Source of the DNA: JAEMQF01 sp963775015
GTDB lineage: Bacteria > Pseudomonadota > Gammaproteobacteria > Burkholderiales > Burkholderiaceae_C
Direction: 5' to 3'
NCBI GenBank assembly: GCA_963775015.1
Contig: CAVZHI010000014.1
Coordinates: forward strand, 62,001 to 126,000
DNA: 64,000 nucleotides
This document shows, in pieces, positions 27,120 through 35,782 of the stretch. A program made the translations under genes and the position numbers. A model generated the notes under the pieces. The model was not told the origin of the DNA. It saw only the letters and a list, made by a program, of their open reading frames with translations, and did no database searches. Position 1 is the stretch's first letter. Each line of letters starts with the position of its first letter.

Positions 27120-28153
27120 AGTCCCTGGGCGAGCTCAAGCGTCAATTGCGCTGCCGGGACAGCGCTGCGGCGGCCCGGGTTCTGCCCCGACCAGAGCGGC
27201 GAGAAGTCTCCCGACGCGGCGCCTTCCGCGTGCGCGCGCAGCGCCGCGACAGCGACGCTGGCGAGCGGAAACTGCGGCGCCAGTGTTGACATCGGCCCGA
27301 GTTCGCGCATCAGCCGGTTCACGATGCCGCGCGCCGGCCTGCCGCTGAACAGGTTCGTCAGCGCCGTGCGGTGCGATGCGTCGCTCAGCAACGCGGCACG
27401 GTGTACGGCGCTTGTCGTCGCTTCGGGGCAGAGCAGGTACGCGGTGCCGACCTGCACGCCCGCGGCACCCAGGGCGAATGCCGCCGCGACGCCCGCAGCG
27501 TCAGCGATTCCGCCGGCAGCGATGACCGGCCGATTCACGGCACGAACGATTTGCGGCACGAGCGCGAAGGTGCCGATCTGTGTCGTCACGTCATCGCTCA
27601 GAAACATGCCGCGGTGGCCGCCCGCTTCGACGCCCTGGGCGATGATCGCGTCGACCCCTTGCGCCTCGAGCCAGCGCGCTTCTTCGACCGTCGTCGCGCT
27701 GGACAACACCTTCGCGCCCCAGCCGCGCACATGCGCAAGCAGCTCCGCACTTGGCAAACCGAAGTGAAAACTCACGACCGGCGGGCGGAACAACGCGAGC
27801 AACTCGGCCGCTTCGGCGCTGAACGGCGCACGGCTCGGGGCCTTGGCGGACGCCTGCGGGTCCAGTCCGAACTCGCGGTAGTAGGGTGCGAGCGCGTCGC
27901 GCCACGCCGCCTCGCGCTGCGCGTCCGGCGTGGGCGGCGTGTGGCAGAAGAAGTTGACGTTGATCGGCTGCTGCGTCGCCGCGCGCAGCGCAGCGAGTTC
28001 GTCGCGCATCGCAGTCAAGCCGAGCATGGCGCACGGCAGCGAGCCCAGGCCTCCGGCGTTGCTCACCGCGGCGGCGAGCGCGTGGCCCTGCGAGCCCGCC
28101 ATCGGCGCTTGGACGATGGGCAGCTCGACGCCGAGCAGTTCCTGCAAGTTCAT
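27113..28153 (-). CDS. nitronate monooxygenase family flavoprotein
   Basis: 346 residues, TIM-barrel FMN enzyme of the 2-nitropropane dioxygenase/NMO family. N-terminal PIVQAPMAGSQGHALAAAVSNAGG binds FMN; GVEAGGHRG carries the conserved histidine; PVIAAGGIADAAGVAAAFALGA and GVQVGTAYLLC are the phosphate-binding and C-terminal FMN segments. Probably oxidises alkyl nitronates or a related substrate such as an enoyl or quinone compound. Follows the AhpD-like gene after 13 bases and overlaps the phosphatase-barrel fusion by 7, so the three form an operon. Confidence 0.92.
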   Translation of the reverse strand: MNLQELLGVELPIVQAPMAGSQGHALAAAVSNAGGLGSLPCAMLGLTAMRDELAALRAATQQPINVNFFCHTPPTPDAQREAAWRDALAPYYREFGLDPQASAKAPSRAPFSAEAAELLALFRPPVVSFHFGLPSAELLAHVRGWGAKVLSSATTVEEARWLEAQGVDAIIAQGVEAGGHRGMFLSDDVTTQIGTFALVPQIVRAVNRPVIAAGGIADAAGVAAAFALGAAGVQVGTAYLLCPEATTSAVHRAALLSDASHRTALTNLFSGRPARGIVNRLMRELGPMSTLAPQFPLASVAVAALRAHAEGAASGDFSPLWSGQNPGRRSAVPAAQLTLELAQGLW

Positions 28154-28166
28154 CTTCGGTCCTCGC

Positions 28167-28700
28167 TCATTTCGCGTCAGCGCTGGCCTCGACGCCGAGC
28201 GCCTCGAGAAAGCGCGACACCATGTTGTACGCAGCGACCGTCGCCGTGAGTTCGACGATCTCGCGCGAATTGAACCATGGGCGAAGCGCGTCGAAGACCG
28301 AAGCAGCGACTTGCACGTCCTGCGTCATGGCCTGGGTGTAGGCGAGCACGGCGCGTTCGCGCGGCGTGAACACCGCCGAACCGACCCAGGCGTCGAGCGC
28401 GGCGATCTGCTCTCGCGTCACGCCTTCGCGCAGCGCGACCGGCTCGTGCTGGGCGAATTCATAGGGCGCGCGGTTCAGGCGTGCGACGAGCAGGATCGCC
28501 AGTTCGCGCAAGGCGCCGTCGAGAATGCACGCGCTGCGGATTGCGCCCATGTACGCGTTCCAGCCGCGCGCCACCGGGGCGCTGTGCAGCAGCAAGCGGT
28601 CCAGGTCGAGCAGTTCGCCGCCGCGCCGCAGCCTGATGGCGCGTACCAGTTCGGCGTCGGCTCCCGGGGTGTCGGCATTCACGAAAGGAATTCGGGTCAT
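28167..28700 (-). CDS. carboxymuconolactone decarboxylase/AhpD-like protein
   Basis: 177 residues from the ATG at 28700. All-helical AhpD-like fold: LLLHSAPVARGWNAYMGAIR, LDGALRELAILLVARLNRAPYEFAQHEP, EQIAALDAWVGSAVFTPRERAVLAYTQAMT and the ending LTATVAAYNMVSRFLEALGVE. The active-site CxxC of true AhpD is absent, so a peroxidase-type role is unlikely. Such proteins often act as dehalogenases, decarboxylases or of unknown role. First gene of the operon with NMO and the fusion protein. Confidence 0.85.
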   Translation of the reverse strand: MTRIPFVNADTPGADAELVRAIRLRRGGELLDLDRLLLHSAPVARGWNAYMGAIRSACILDGALRELAILLVARLNRAPYEFAQHEPVALREGVTREQIAALDAWVGSAVFTPRERAVLAYTQAMTQDVQVAASVFDALRPWFNSREIVELTATVAAYNMVSRFLEALGVEASADAK

Positions 28701-28779
28701 GGTGGGCCTGTGGGTCGCCGGCGAGAGTGGCGGCGTTTCGCTGCATTCTCGCGCCGTGCGAGCGCTACAGTGCCGACCC

Positions 28780-29331
28780 ATGGACACCCATGCGCGCTAC
28801 ACCCGAACCGCGATCGCACTGCACTGGTTGCTCGCCCTCGCGCTGGCCGCCACGTTCCTGCTCGGCGTCTACATGCACGAGCTGCCGGCCTCTCCGCGGC
28901 GCACCGAACTCTACAACTGGCACAAGACGGCCGGCGCGTGCATCCTGGCGCTGTCGCTGCTGCGCCTGCTTTGGCGCCTGATGCATCGCCCACCCGCCGC
29001 CGTGGCGATGCCGCCTTGGCAGGCGCGCGCCGCGCGCGGCGTGCACGGCTTGATGTACGTCCTGTTCTTCGGTGTCCCCTTCTCCGGTTGGGCGTACAGC
29101 TCGGCGAGCGGCCATCCGGTGGTCGTCTTCGGCGTGTGGGCGTTGCCCGATTTGTTGCCGGTCGACAAGGCGCTCGCCGCAGCGGCAAAAGGCCTGCACC
29201 AATGGCTGGGGTCAGCGCTCGCGATCCTGGTGATCGGCCATGTCGCTGCGGCGTTGAAGCACCACTTCGTCGACCGAGACGCCCTGCTCGATCGCCTGGC
29301 GTGGCGCCGTGCCGGCAACAAGGTTCGCTGA
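28780..29331 (+). CDS. cytochrome b561
   Basis: 183 residues, four transmembrane helices. TRTAIALHWLLALALAATFLLG starts helix 1 with its haem-ligand histidine; NWHKTAGACILALSLLRLLWR is helix 2; RGVHGLMYVLFFGVPFSGWAY is helix 3; KGLHQWLGSALAILVIGHVAAALKHHF is helix 4. Histidines at helices 1 to 4 fit two b haems. Carries electrons between quinol and periplasmic partners. Divergent from the AhpD-like gene, with 79 bases between them. The ATG at 28780 is chosen because helix 1 begins right after it. Confidence 0.93.
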   Translation: MDTHARYTRTAIALHWLLALALAATFLLGVYMHELPASPRRTELYNWHKTAGACILALSLLRLLWRLMHRPPAAVAMPPWQARAARGVHGLMYVLFFGVPFSGWAYSSASGHPVVVFGVWALPDLLPVDKALAAAAKGLHQWLGSALAILVIGHVAAALKHHFVDRDALLDRLAWRRAGNKVR

Positions 29332-29471
29332 TGCCGAAGGGGTGAGCGATTGGCTCGCCCGGGTCAATGGTGCGGCGGGGCGCAACCACGCCCAGCCTCA
29401 CCGCGCCGTGAACTGTGTCGTGGACGAGTCCGAATGGTTTTTCGAATCCACCTGTGCTTGAATAGGCCCAA

Positions 29472-29990
29472 GTGAAAGAGCCGACCCTCGCTCCCGAACG
29501 CGGCGCCGCGCGCCCTGTCGTCACGCTGCGCGAGGTGACGGCGCGCACGGTTCGCGCCGTCACCGACCTGCGCGTCGCGGCGTTGCAGCAGAGTTACGTG
29601 GCGAGCAACGCGGTGTCGATCGCGCAGGCCTACTTCCACCCTGAAGCCTGGTTTCGTGCGGTTTACGTTGACGACACGCCGGTCGGCTTTGTGATGCTCG
29701 AAGACCCGACGCTGCTGACCGACTGGATCGGCCCGGCGCAGGTGGGGCTGTGGCGCTTCATGATCGACGAGCGGCATCAGGGGCGAGGCATCGGCCGCAT
29801 CGCCCTGCGCCTGGTGCTCGAGCATGTGCGCTCGCGCCCAGGGCAGAGCAAGCTGCGCACGTCGTGCGTTCTCGGCCCGCACAGCCCGATCGGTTTTTAC
29901 GAGCGCTGCGGATTCCGCCGCACCGGCGAGTTCGACGACGCGGAAGAGATTCTCGAGCTGCCATTGAACACGGCGAGCAACACTCGCTGA
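29472..29990 (+). CDS. GNAT-family N-acetyltransferase
   Basis: 172 residues. Acetyl-CoA binding motif A is RHQGRGIGRIALRLVLEHV and motif B includes FYERCGFRRTGEFDD near the C-terminus. FRAVYVDDTPVGFVML is the central strand pair. This arrangement is closest to the spermidine/diamine acetyltransferase group as far as I can tell; the substrate is not certain. Ten bases separate it from the next gene, so the two probably share a transcript. Confidence 0.85.
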   Translation: MKEPTLAPERGAARPVVTLREVTARTVRAVTDLRVAALQQSYVASNAVSIAQAYFHPEAWFRAVYVDDTPVGFVMLEDPTLLTDWIGPAQVGLWRFMIDERHQGRGIGRIALRLVLEHVRSRPGQSKLRTSCVLGPHSPIGFYERCGFRRTGEFDDAEEILELPLNTASNTR

Positions 29991-30000
29991 AGGGATTGCG

Positions 30001-30462
30001 ATGCATGCCAACGCCGAATTGATCCAGCGCTTTTATGCCGCCTTCGCGCAGCGCGACAGCGCCGCAATGAACGCGTGTTACGCGCCCGACGTCGAATTCC
30101 ACGACCCGGTGTTCCAGACGCTGCGCGGCGACGACGCACGCCGCATGTGGCGCATGCTGTGCGCGCGTGCCCAGGACCTGACCATCGTGGCAAGCAGCAT
30201 CGACGCCGACGACCACCAAGGCCGCGCGCACTGGGTCGCGACCTACACCTTCTCCGCCACCGGAAACAAGGTCGAGAACCGCATCGACGCGAGCTTCACG
30301 TTCAAGAATGAAAAGATCGCGACGCACCGCGACCGCTTCGACCTGTACCGCTGGGCGCGTCAGGCGCTCGGGCTGAAAGGCTTGTTGCTCGGCTGGCTTC
30401 CACCCGTGCAGGCGGCAGTGCGCAAGCAGGCCGCGCAGGGGCTGCGCGCTTTCAAGGCTTGA
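30001..30462 (+). CDS. SnoaL-like nuclear transport factor 2 family protein
   Basis: 153 residues. The N-terminal ELIQRFYAAFAQRDSAAMNACYAPDVEFHDPVF is the standard opening of the NTF2-like/SnoaL fold, a cone-shaped pocket that binds small ligands or acts as an isomerase. The last 25 residues (GLLLGWLPPVQAAVRKQAAQG) form a short amphipathic tail not typical of the core fold. No catalytic pair can be assigned. Follows the GNAT gene closely. Confidence 0.85.
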   Translation: MHANAELIQRFYAAFAQRDSAAMNACYAPDVEFHDPVFQTLRGDDARRMWRMLCARAQDLTIVASSIDADDHQGRAHWVATYTFSATGNKVENRIDASFTFKNEKIATHRDRFDLYRWARQALGLKGLLLGWLPPVQAAVRKQAAQGLRAFKA

Positions 30463-30468
30463 AGAATT

Positions 30469-30636
30469 TCAGTCGTCGGCCTTTTGCAGCGACTGGCGCA
30501 GGTCGATGAGCATCATCACGATGCCGATCAAGACCACCACACCGAGGGCGACTTCCTTGAGCTTGAACACGATGGCGCCGAGAAAGCTGAGCACCAGCAC
30601 GACGGCGATCGCGGCAGAGAACAGTTTGACCGGCAT
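30469..30636 (-). CDS. small two-helix membrane protein (55 aa)
   Basis: A 55-residue frame missed by length cut-offs. A first helix (SAAIAVVLVLSFLGAIVF, 7-24) and a second (VALGVVVLIGIVMMLIDL, 29-46) flank a KLKE turn; the C-terminus is RQSLQKADD. GGAG sits about 8 bases before the ATG. Convergent with the SnoaL gene, 6 bases between stops, and just downstream of nothing else on its strand but the amidase start region, so it needs its own promoter or lies at the end of the TRAP operon (23 bases after the amidase stop). The latter fits its strand and position. Function unknown. Confidence 0.7.
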   Translation of the reverse strand: MPVKLFSAAIAVVLVLSFLGAIVFKLKEVALGVVVLIGIVMMLIDLRQSLQKADD

Positions 30637-30659
30637 GACGAGACTCCAAAGAAGGGTTG

Positions 30660-31994
30660 CTAAGGCCTGTTGACATGGCGCACGAGCCAGCGCGCAGTGC
30701 GCAGCAGCCGCGCATCCGACTCACGCTGGCCCACGAGTTGAACGCCCAGCGGCAACCCCGCGGGGCCCGTCATGAGCGGCAGGTTGAGCGCCGGCATGCC
30801 GCACAGCGACCAGAGCGAGCAAAACACCGGGTCGCCCGTCGTCGCCAGCGGTGGCGCTTCGCCGGGGGCCGACGGCGTGACGATTGCGTCGAAGTTTTCG
30901 AACGTCGCGTCGAAACCCTGGTTGAGTTGGGCGATGCGGGCGACCGCCTTTTGGTGGTCGAGCGCGCGATGCTCGCGGCCACGCGCCAACTGCTCGCGCA
31001 GCGGTGCGGACAGAGACTCGCGGCCGCGCTGCCATTCGAGATCCAGGTTGAATGCCATTTCGGCTTCCATGATTGTTCGCAGCGCATCCCATGCGTCGCG
31101 CAGCGACTCCGGCAATTCGAGAACTTCGCATGCCGCACCGAGTGCGTCGGTGAGCTCGGCGAAGGCCTCGGCGGTGCTGGCGTCGGCGCGCGCCCACATC
31201 GGCGTCTTGACGAAGGCGAAGCGCGGCGCGAAGGGCGGCTCTTCGGCGAGCGTGGCTTGAAACCTCGGCTTGGCGCGCGCGCGTGTGTCCGGGTCCCGCT
31301 CGTCAAAGCCGACGATCTGCTCGGCAATCAAGGCGACGTCTTCGAGCGTGCGCGCGAACACGCCCACCGTGTCGAGCGTTCGCGACAGCTTCAGGATGCC
31401 GTGGCGCGGAACCAGGCCATGCGTCGGCTTGAATCCATAGACGCCGCAAAACGAGGCAGGGCGAATCACCGAGCCGTTGGTTTGCGTACCGATCGCGAGC
31501 GGAACCATTCCCGCCGCCACCGCGGCCGCCGAGCCCGACGACGAGCCGCCGGGCGTGCGCTCGGGGTTGTGCGGATTGCGCGTCTTGCCCGGCGTGTAGG
31601 TGGCGCACTCCGTCGTCACCGTCTTGCCCATGATCACAGCGCCCGCGGCGCGCAGCATCGCCACGACGGTCGCGTCGCCATCCGGGGTGCGCCCGGCGTG
31701 CAGGACCGTGCCGTCTTCGGTGGGCATGTCGGTCGTGTCGATGATGTCCTTGATGCCCAGCGGAACGCCGTGCAACGCGCCGATGGCACGGCCGGCAGCG
31801 CGGTCCGCATCGCGCGCCCGGGCCTGCGCGAGCGCGTGCGCTTCGTCGAGGAATTGCCAGGCCTGAACTTGGGGCTCGACGTCGCGGATTCGCGCCAGGC
31901 AGGACTCAACCAGCTGAACCGAGCTGATCTCGCCCGCCTGTATCGAGCGCGCCGCCTGCGTGGCCGACAACAGGTCGAGCCGGTTCAAGTCCAT
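30660..31994 (-). CDS. amidase signature family hydrolase
   Basis: 444 residues. The Ser-cisSer-Lys triad is visible: Lys in LGIKDIIDT, the glycine/serine-rich block TPGGSSSGSAAAVAAG with the cis-Ser, and the nucleophile Ser in TNGSVIRPASFCGVYGFKPTHG. The C-terminus GLPLGVQLVG is also family-typical. Hydrolyses an amide (aryl or alkyl) or related bond in the cytosol. It lies 27 bases after dctM on the same strand, so it is probably co-transcribed with the TRAP importer, which suggests the imported compound or its product is an amide. Confidence 0.92.
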   Translation of the reverse strand: MDLNRLDLLSATQAARSIQAGEISSVQLVESCLARIRDVEPQVQAWQFLDEAHALAQARARDADRAAGRAIGALHGVPLGIKDIIDTTDMPTEDGTVLHAGRTPDGDATVVAMLRAAGAVIMGKTVTTECATYTPGKTRNPHNPERTPGGSSSGSAAAVAAGMVPLAIGTQTNGSVIRPASFCGVYGFKPTHGLVPRHGILKLSRTLDTVGVFARTLEDVALIAEQIVGFDERDPDTRARAKPRFQATLAEEPPFAPRFAFVKTPMWARADASTAEAFAELTDALGAACEVLELPESLRDAWDALRTIMEAEMAFNLDLEWQRGRESLSAPLREQLARGREHRALDHQKAVARIAQLNQGFDATFENFDAIVTPSAPGEAPPLATTGDPVFCSLWSLCGMPALNLPLMTGPAGLPLGVQLVGQRESDARLLRTARWLVRHVNRP

Positions 31995-32021
31995 GCCAAA
32001 TTGACCGCGTCACCCGCCACG

Positions 32022-33368
32022 TCACTTGCCATAAAGCGCGGTGGGCAACCAGAGCGCAATGCCGGGGAAGACGTAGATGATCGCCATCGTCACGACCACG
32101 ACGTAGACGAACGGCATGCAGCCGCTGAAGATCTGCGTCAGCAACACCGAGGGCGGACTCACCCCCTTCAGGTAATACGCCGACATCGCCATCGGTGGCG
32201 AGAGGAACGCCGTTTGCAGGTTCAGCGCGACGAGCACGCCGAACAGGATCGGGTCGATGCCGAAGTGCGGCAGCATCGGCAGGAAGATCGGGATGAAGAT
32301 GATGATGATCTCGGTCCACTCGAGCGGCCAGCCGAGCACGAAGATGATCGCCTGCGACAGCAACAGGAACGTGATCGGGTTCAGGTTCATGCCGAGCACG
32401 AATTCCTTGATGATCTGGTTCCCGCCGAGGTAGGCAAAGATCGACGCGAAGGTCGCCGAGCCGACGAACAGCCAGCACACCATGGCCGAGGTGCGCGCCG
32501 TCAGGAACACGGATTCGCGCAGCGCCTGCCAGGTCAACGACCGGTACCCCGCGGCGAGCAGCGCCGCGCCGAGCGCTCCGACCGCCGCCGCTTCGGTGGG
32601 GGTGGCAATGCCGAACATGATCGCGCCCAAGACCGCCAGGATCAGCATCGCCAGCGGGAAAAACGATTTCAGCAGCAGGACCACGACCTGGCCGAAAGGA
32701 ACGTTGCCCTCTTCCTTCGACAGGCGCGGCGCGACTTCGGGCTTGACGATGGCGAGCACGATCACGTAGGCGATGTACATGCCGGCGAGGAAGAAGCCCG
32801 GAACGAACGCCGCAGCGTAGAGTTTGACGACCGACAGACCCGCCATCGCACCGTAGACGATGAGCATGATCGACGGTGGAATCAGGATGCCCAGGCACCC
32901 GCCGGCGCAGATCACGCCCGCGGCCAGGCGCGTGTCGTAGCCGGCCTTGATCATCTGCGGAAACGCGAGCATTCCCATCAGCGTGACGACGGCGCCGACG
33001 ATGCCCGTCGCCGTCGCGAACAGCGCGCAGGTTGCAAGCGTGGCCACGGCCAGCGAGCCCGGAATTCCCTTGAGCGCGATCTGCAGGCTTCTGAACAGGT
33101 TGTCCAGAATATTCGCTCGTTCGACCAGATAGCCCATCAACAAGAACAACGGGATCGAGACGAGCGCGTCGTTGTTCAGGACGGTGAAGGTGTTTTGCGT
33201 CAGCAGGTAAAAGACGCGGTTGTCGAAAAACGCGGTGCCCACCTGGTAGTAGGCGTAGTAGCCAAAGCCCACGCCGAGCGCCATCAAGGTGAAAGCGACC
33301 GGAAAACCGATGCAGATCGCGAAGACCAGGATGCCCAGCATCACCAGCGCTACGCCGGGGTCGCTCAT
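32022..33368 (-). CDS. dctM: TRAP transporter large permease
   Basis: 448 residues, twelve or so transmembrane helices. Family blocks: VSIPLFLLMGYLVERANI, GCLGILIPPSIMLIVYG, and IFGIATPTEA-like MFGIATPTEAAAVGALGA, LGWPLEWTEIIIIFIPIFLP and ALNLQTAFLSPPMAMSAYYL. Drives solute uptake with a Na+ or H+ gradient. The ATG at 33368 overlaps the dctQ stop (ATGA). Long upstream in-frame codons belong to dctQ sequence and are not used. Confidence 0.95.
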   Translation of the reverse strand: MSDPGVALVMLGILVFAICIGFPVAFTLMALGVGFGYYAYYQVGTAFFDNRVFYLLTQNTFTVLNNDALVSIPLFLLMGYLVERANILDNLFRSLQIALKGIPGSLAVATLATCALFATATGIVGAVVTLMGMLAFPQMIKAGYDTRLAAGVICAGGCLGILIPPSIMLIVYGAMAGLSVVKLYAAAFVPGFFLAGMYIAYVIVLAIVKPEVAPRLSKEEGNVPFGQVVVLLLKSFFPLAMLILAVLGAIMFGIATPTEAAAVGALGAALLAAGYRSLTWQALRESVFLTARTSAMVCWLFVGSATFASIFAYLGGNQIIKEFVLGMNLNPITFLLLSQAIIFVLGWPLEWTEIIIIFIPIFLPMLPHFGIDPILFGVLVALNLQTAFLSPPMAMSAYYLKGVSPPSVLLTQIFSGCMPFVYVVVVTMAIIYVFPGIALWLPTALYGK

Positions 33369-33970
33369 GACTTGGCTCCTTGTTGTGCGGCGGCAAGCGC
33401 CGCTTTGCGGGCGTGTTCTTTCAGGATTTGCGTCTCCAGCTCTTCCACGTCGTGAAGCCGGTCCGGCCACTGGCCTTCACGCAGGCAGACGATGCAGCGC
33501 AGCACCTCGGCAAAGCCCTGAATCGCGATCAGGAGACCGCCCACGCAGATCATCATCTTCAGCGGCCAGATCGGCATTCCCGCGGGGCTGTTGACGCTGA
33601 CTTCGCGGATCCGCAGCGATTCCAGGCCGTACGCCGAGCCGGCAACGACGAGCGCCAGGATGCCGGGAAAGAAGAAGACGACGTAGAGGAACAGTTCCAC
33701 CTTGGCCTGCGTCGGCTCCGACCACTTGCGATAGAACATGTCCGCGCGCACGTGTCCACCGCGCGACAAGGTGTAGGCGCCGGCCATGTAGAACACCGCG
33801 CCGTACATCATGTAGCTCAGGTCGAAGGCCCAGCTCGTGGGGTCGTTCAGGACGTAGCGAACGAATACTTCCCAGCAGGTGCCCAGGGTGAGAATGACGA
33901 TGCACCAGGCGAAAGCGTGGCCGACGGTTTTGCTGAGTTGGTCGATCGAATAGATCAGGCGATTCACCAT
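33365..33970 (-). CDS. dctQ: TRAP transporter small permease
   Basis: 201 residues, four hydrophobic helices (about 17-35, 45-60, 90-115 and 135-160), with the DctQ signature GTCWEVFVRYVLNDPTSWAFDLSYMM split between them and RGGHVRADMFY in the periplasm-side loop. The C-terminal tail is a charged helix (EELETQILKEHARKAAL). Translationally coupled to dctM. A strong stem-loop lies between it and dctP. Confidence 0.93.
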   Translation of the reverse strand: MVNRLIYSIDQLSKTVGHAFAWCIVILTLGTCWEVFVRYVLNDPTSWAFDLSYMMYGAVFYMAGAYTLSRGGHVRADMFYRKWSEPTQAKVELFLYVVFFFPGILALVVAGSAYGLESLRIREVSVNSPAGMPIWPLKMMICVGGLLIAIQGFAEVLRCIVCLREGQWPDRLHDVEELETQILKEHARKAALAAAQQGAKS

Positions 33971-33996
33971 GAGTGCGCTGCCGGAAAAAGAAGAAG

Positions 33997-34025
33997 AAAA
34001 AGGGGCGGCTTGGTGCCCGCCCCTT
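33997..34025 (-). terminator. stem-loop between dctP and dctQ
   Basis: A perfect 9-base stem AAGGGGCGG/CCGCCCCTT (34000-34008 with 34017-34025), 8-base loop, followed on the minus strand by a T-rich run interrupted by C. Looks like a factor-independent terminator or attenuator that lets the binding protein be made in excess over the permeases, a common arrangement in TRAP operons. Confidence 0.75.
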
Positions 34026-34057
34026 GATTACATTGCGGCGGCTGCGCCGCCAGCGCG

Positions 34058-35206
34058 TCAAGCCGACGGCAACTTCGTGTTGAACACGTGCTCGTAGCCC
34101 AGCGCGTAGTCCGCCTCATTGACGAACATGTAGTACGCGACTCGCTTGGCCCAGGCGCGTTGCGACTCGACGACGCGCTTGAAGAAGGGATCTTCGTCGG
34201 ACAGGCGCTTGGTCAGCGTGTCCCACGCCTTGAGCTGCTCGACGAACACGCCCTTCGGGGTGCGCAGCACGTTGACCTTGTGCTTGTCTTTCAGGTCCTG
34301 CAGGTCGCGCGAGTAGTTGTCCATCGCCGTCCACCAGTTCGACGAACTCGCGGCCTCGGCGGCGTATTGAAGAATCGCCTGCAGGTCCTTCGGAATCGTC
34401 GCCCACTTCTTCTTGTTGATCGCGATCTCGAAGAACTCCATCGCCTGGTGGAAGCTGCCCATCATGTAGTTCTTGATCACGTCCTGCGCGCCGAAACGCA
34501 TGTCGGACGTCGGGTTGTTGAACTCGAACGCATCGATCACGCCTTTTTCCAGCGCCGGGATGATTTCGCCGCCCGGAAGCTGCGTGACCTTCGAGCCCAT
34601 TTCCTGGAACAGGTCGGCCGCCAATCCGACGGTGCGGTACTTCAGGCCTTTCAGCTCAGACGCATTGGTGATCGGCTTCTTGAACCAACCCAAGGGTTGG
34701 GTGGGCATCGGCATCACGAAGAAGCCGACGACGTCGAGGTTGATCTTCGTCAGCAACTCGTTGTACAGAGCGAGGCCGCCGCCGCGATAAATCCACGCCA
34801 GCGTCTGCGGCGCGTCGCAGCCGTTGATCGGGCCCGAGCCGAACAGCGACGCCACCTTGCTTTTGCCGTACCAGTACACGGGAACGCCGTGCGAGGCGTC
34901 GAGAACGCCCTTGCTCGTTGCGTCCATCACTTCGAAGGGTTTCACGACCGCGCCGGCAACGAGATAGTCGATGCGCAGGCGCCCGCCGGCCATCTCGTTG
35001 ACGCGGTTCACGTATTCCATGGCCATCTCGTTGAAGATGTCCTTCGCGCCCCAGGCGCCCTGCATCTTGATCACGATCGGCGATTGCGCCACCGAGATCA
35101 TCGGCGCGGCCATCGCGGCCACACCCGCTGCGCCGGAAACCGCGGCACCGAGGAATTTTCGACGCGCGGGTTGCGACCCGCCGCTTGCTGTTGTCGTCTC
35201 GTTCAT
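34058..35206 (-). CDS. dctP: TRAP transporter substrate-binding protein
   Basis: 382 residues. The N-terminus has a Tat motif (ARRKFLG) and a hydrophobic region ending in SVAQS. Binding-fold blocks match the TakP-like, 2-oxoacid type branch: VAGAVVKPFEVMDATSKGVLD, YRTVGLAADLFQEMG, QLPGGEIIPALEKGVIDAFE, EFFEIAINKKKW. The substrate is likely an organic acid anion, but a specific ligand is not deducible. First gene of dctP-dctQ-dctM-amidase. Tat export suggests folding in the cytosol, perhaps with a cofactor or metal. Confidence 0.93.
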   Translation of the reverse strand: MNETTTASGGSQPARRKFLGAAVSGAAGVAAMAAPMISVAQSPIVIKMQGAWGAKDIFNEMAMEYVNRVNEMAGGRLRIDYLVAGAVVKPFEVMDATSKGVLDASHGVPVYWYGKSKVASLFGSGPINGCDAPQTLAWIYRGGGLALYNELLTKINLDVVGFFVMPMPTQPLGWFKKPITNASELKGLKYRTVGLAADLFQEMGSKVTQLPGGEIIPALEKGVIDAFEFNNPTSDMRFGAQDVIKNYMMGSFHQAMEFFEIAINKKKWATIPKDLQAILQYAAEAASSSNWWTAMDNYSRDLQDLKDKHKVNVLRTPKGVFVEQLKAWDTLTKRLSDEDPFFKRVVESQRAWAKRVAYYMFVNEADYALGYEHVFNTKLPSA

Positions 35207-35452
35207 GTGGGCACTCCTGAGCTTTCGTCTGCGGTGGGGCTGGCGCCAACCCCAGCGGGCGAAGCGACAGCAAAAACTGGCAGGCGAACCCGTTCAGTGG
35301 GGTCGCTCGCCTCCAGCAGCCGCTCACCATAACAAAACCGACCGCTCTCGCCCCTGGGGGTAACCCGCGCTTGACGCGCGGTGTCGGCTGTGCGCGGCGC
35401 CGCGTCGCGCGGCCTGCCGGCGCGACGCAGCGCTGCAGTAAAGTGCCGCCGG

Positions 35453-35658
35453 ATGTCCCGCCTTGCGCTGAGTCTTGAAGGGCTGCGTATCTTCGAGCGC
35501 GGCTGGCTGTCGTCAAACAACGTGCTGTTGCGCGGCAGTGGCGGCGACACCACATTGATCGACAGCGGCCACAGCGTGCACGCCGCACAAACTGTCGCGC
35601 TCGTGCAGAACGCTTTGCGCGAGGCCGGCCCGGAACAACGCCTCACGCGAGTCTTGAA
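35453..35658 (+). pseudogene. metallo-beta-lactamase-fold hydrolase, 5' fragment
   Basis: First 68 or so codons of an MBL-fold enzyme (LEGLRIFERGWLSSNNVLL, then TLIDSGHSVHAAQT). Reading stops being homologous at RLTRVL, where the RIT element begins. Joining base 35658 to 39512 (the AA is shared, 39510-39511) restores RVLNTHLHSDHCGG. As it stands the fragment would encode part of the substrate-side sheet without the metal site, so it is inactive. Divergent from dctP across about 246 bases. Confidence 0.88.
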
Positions 35659-35688
35659 GTCGAAATGCCAAGCTTGGCATTTCGACTT
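35657..35688. repeat. 32-base perfect palindrome at the left element end
   Basis: AAGTCGAAATGCCAAG followed by its exact reverse complement, centred on AAGCTT. Found only at the left junction, outside the 29-base inverted repeat. It may be a recombination core or a trace of an earlier insertion. Confidence 0.9.
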
Positions 35689-35715
35689 GAATGACAAGGA
35701 GTCCGTAATGCGAAG
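35687..35715. repeat. left inverted repeat of the RIT element
   Basis: 29 bases beginning TTGAATGACAAGGAGTCCGT, the exact reverse complement of 39483-39511. Its inner 11 bases (GTAATGCGAAG, 35705-35715) recur inverted at 35765-35775, giving a hairpin inside the end. Confidence 0.92.
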
Positions 35716-35782
35716 TACGGGCTCGTGAAGATGGTTCTTGTCGAGCATCGAGTGCAGTCCTTCGCTTCGCATTACTGTGAGG

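Noticed and set aside
30657..33455. 932-residue frame on the plus strand opposite the amidase and dctM
   Set aside because: Shadow of two well-conserved genes; composition is Arg/His/Gln-rich and low complexity, with no recognisable domain.
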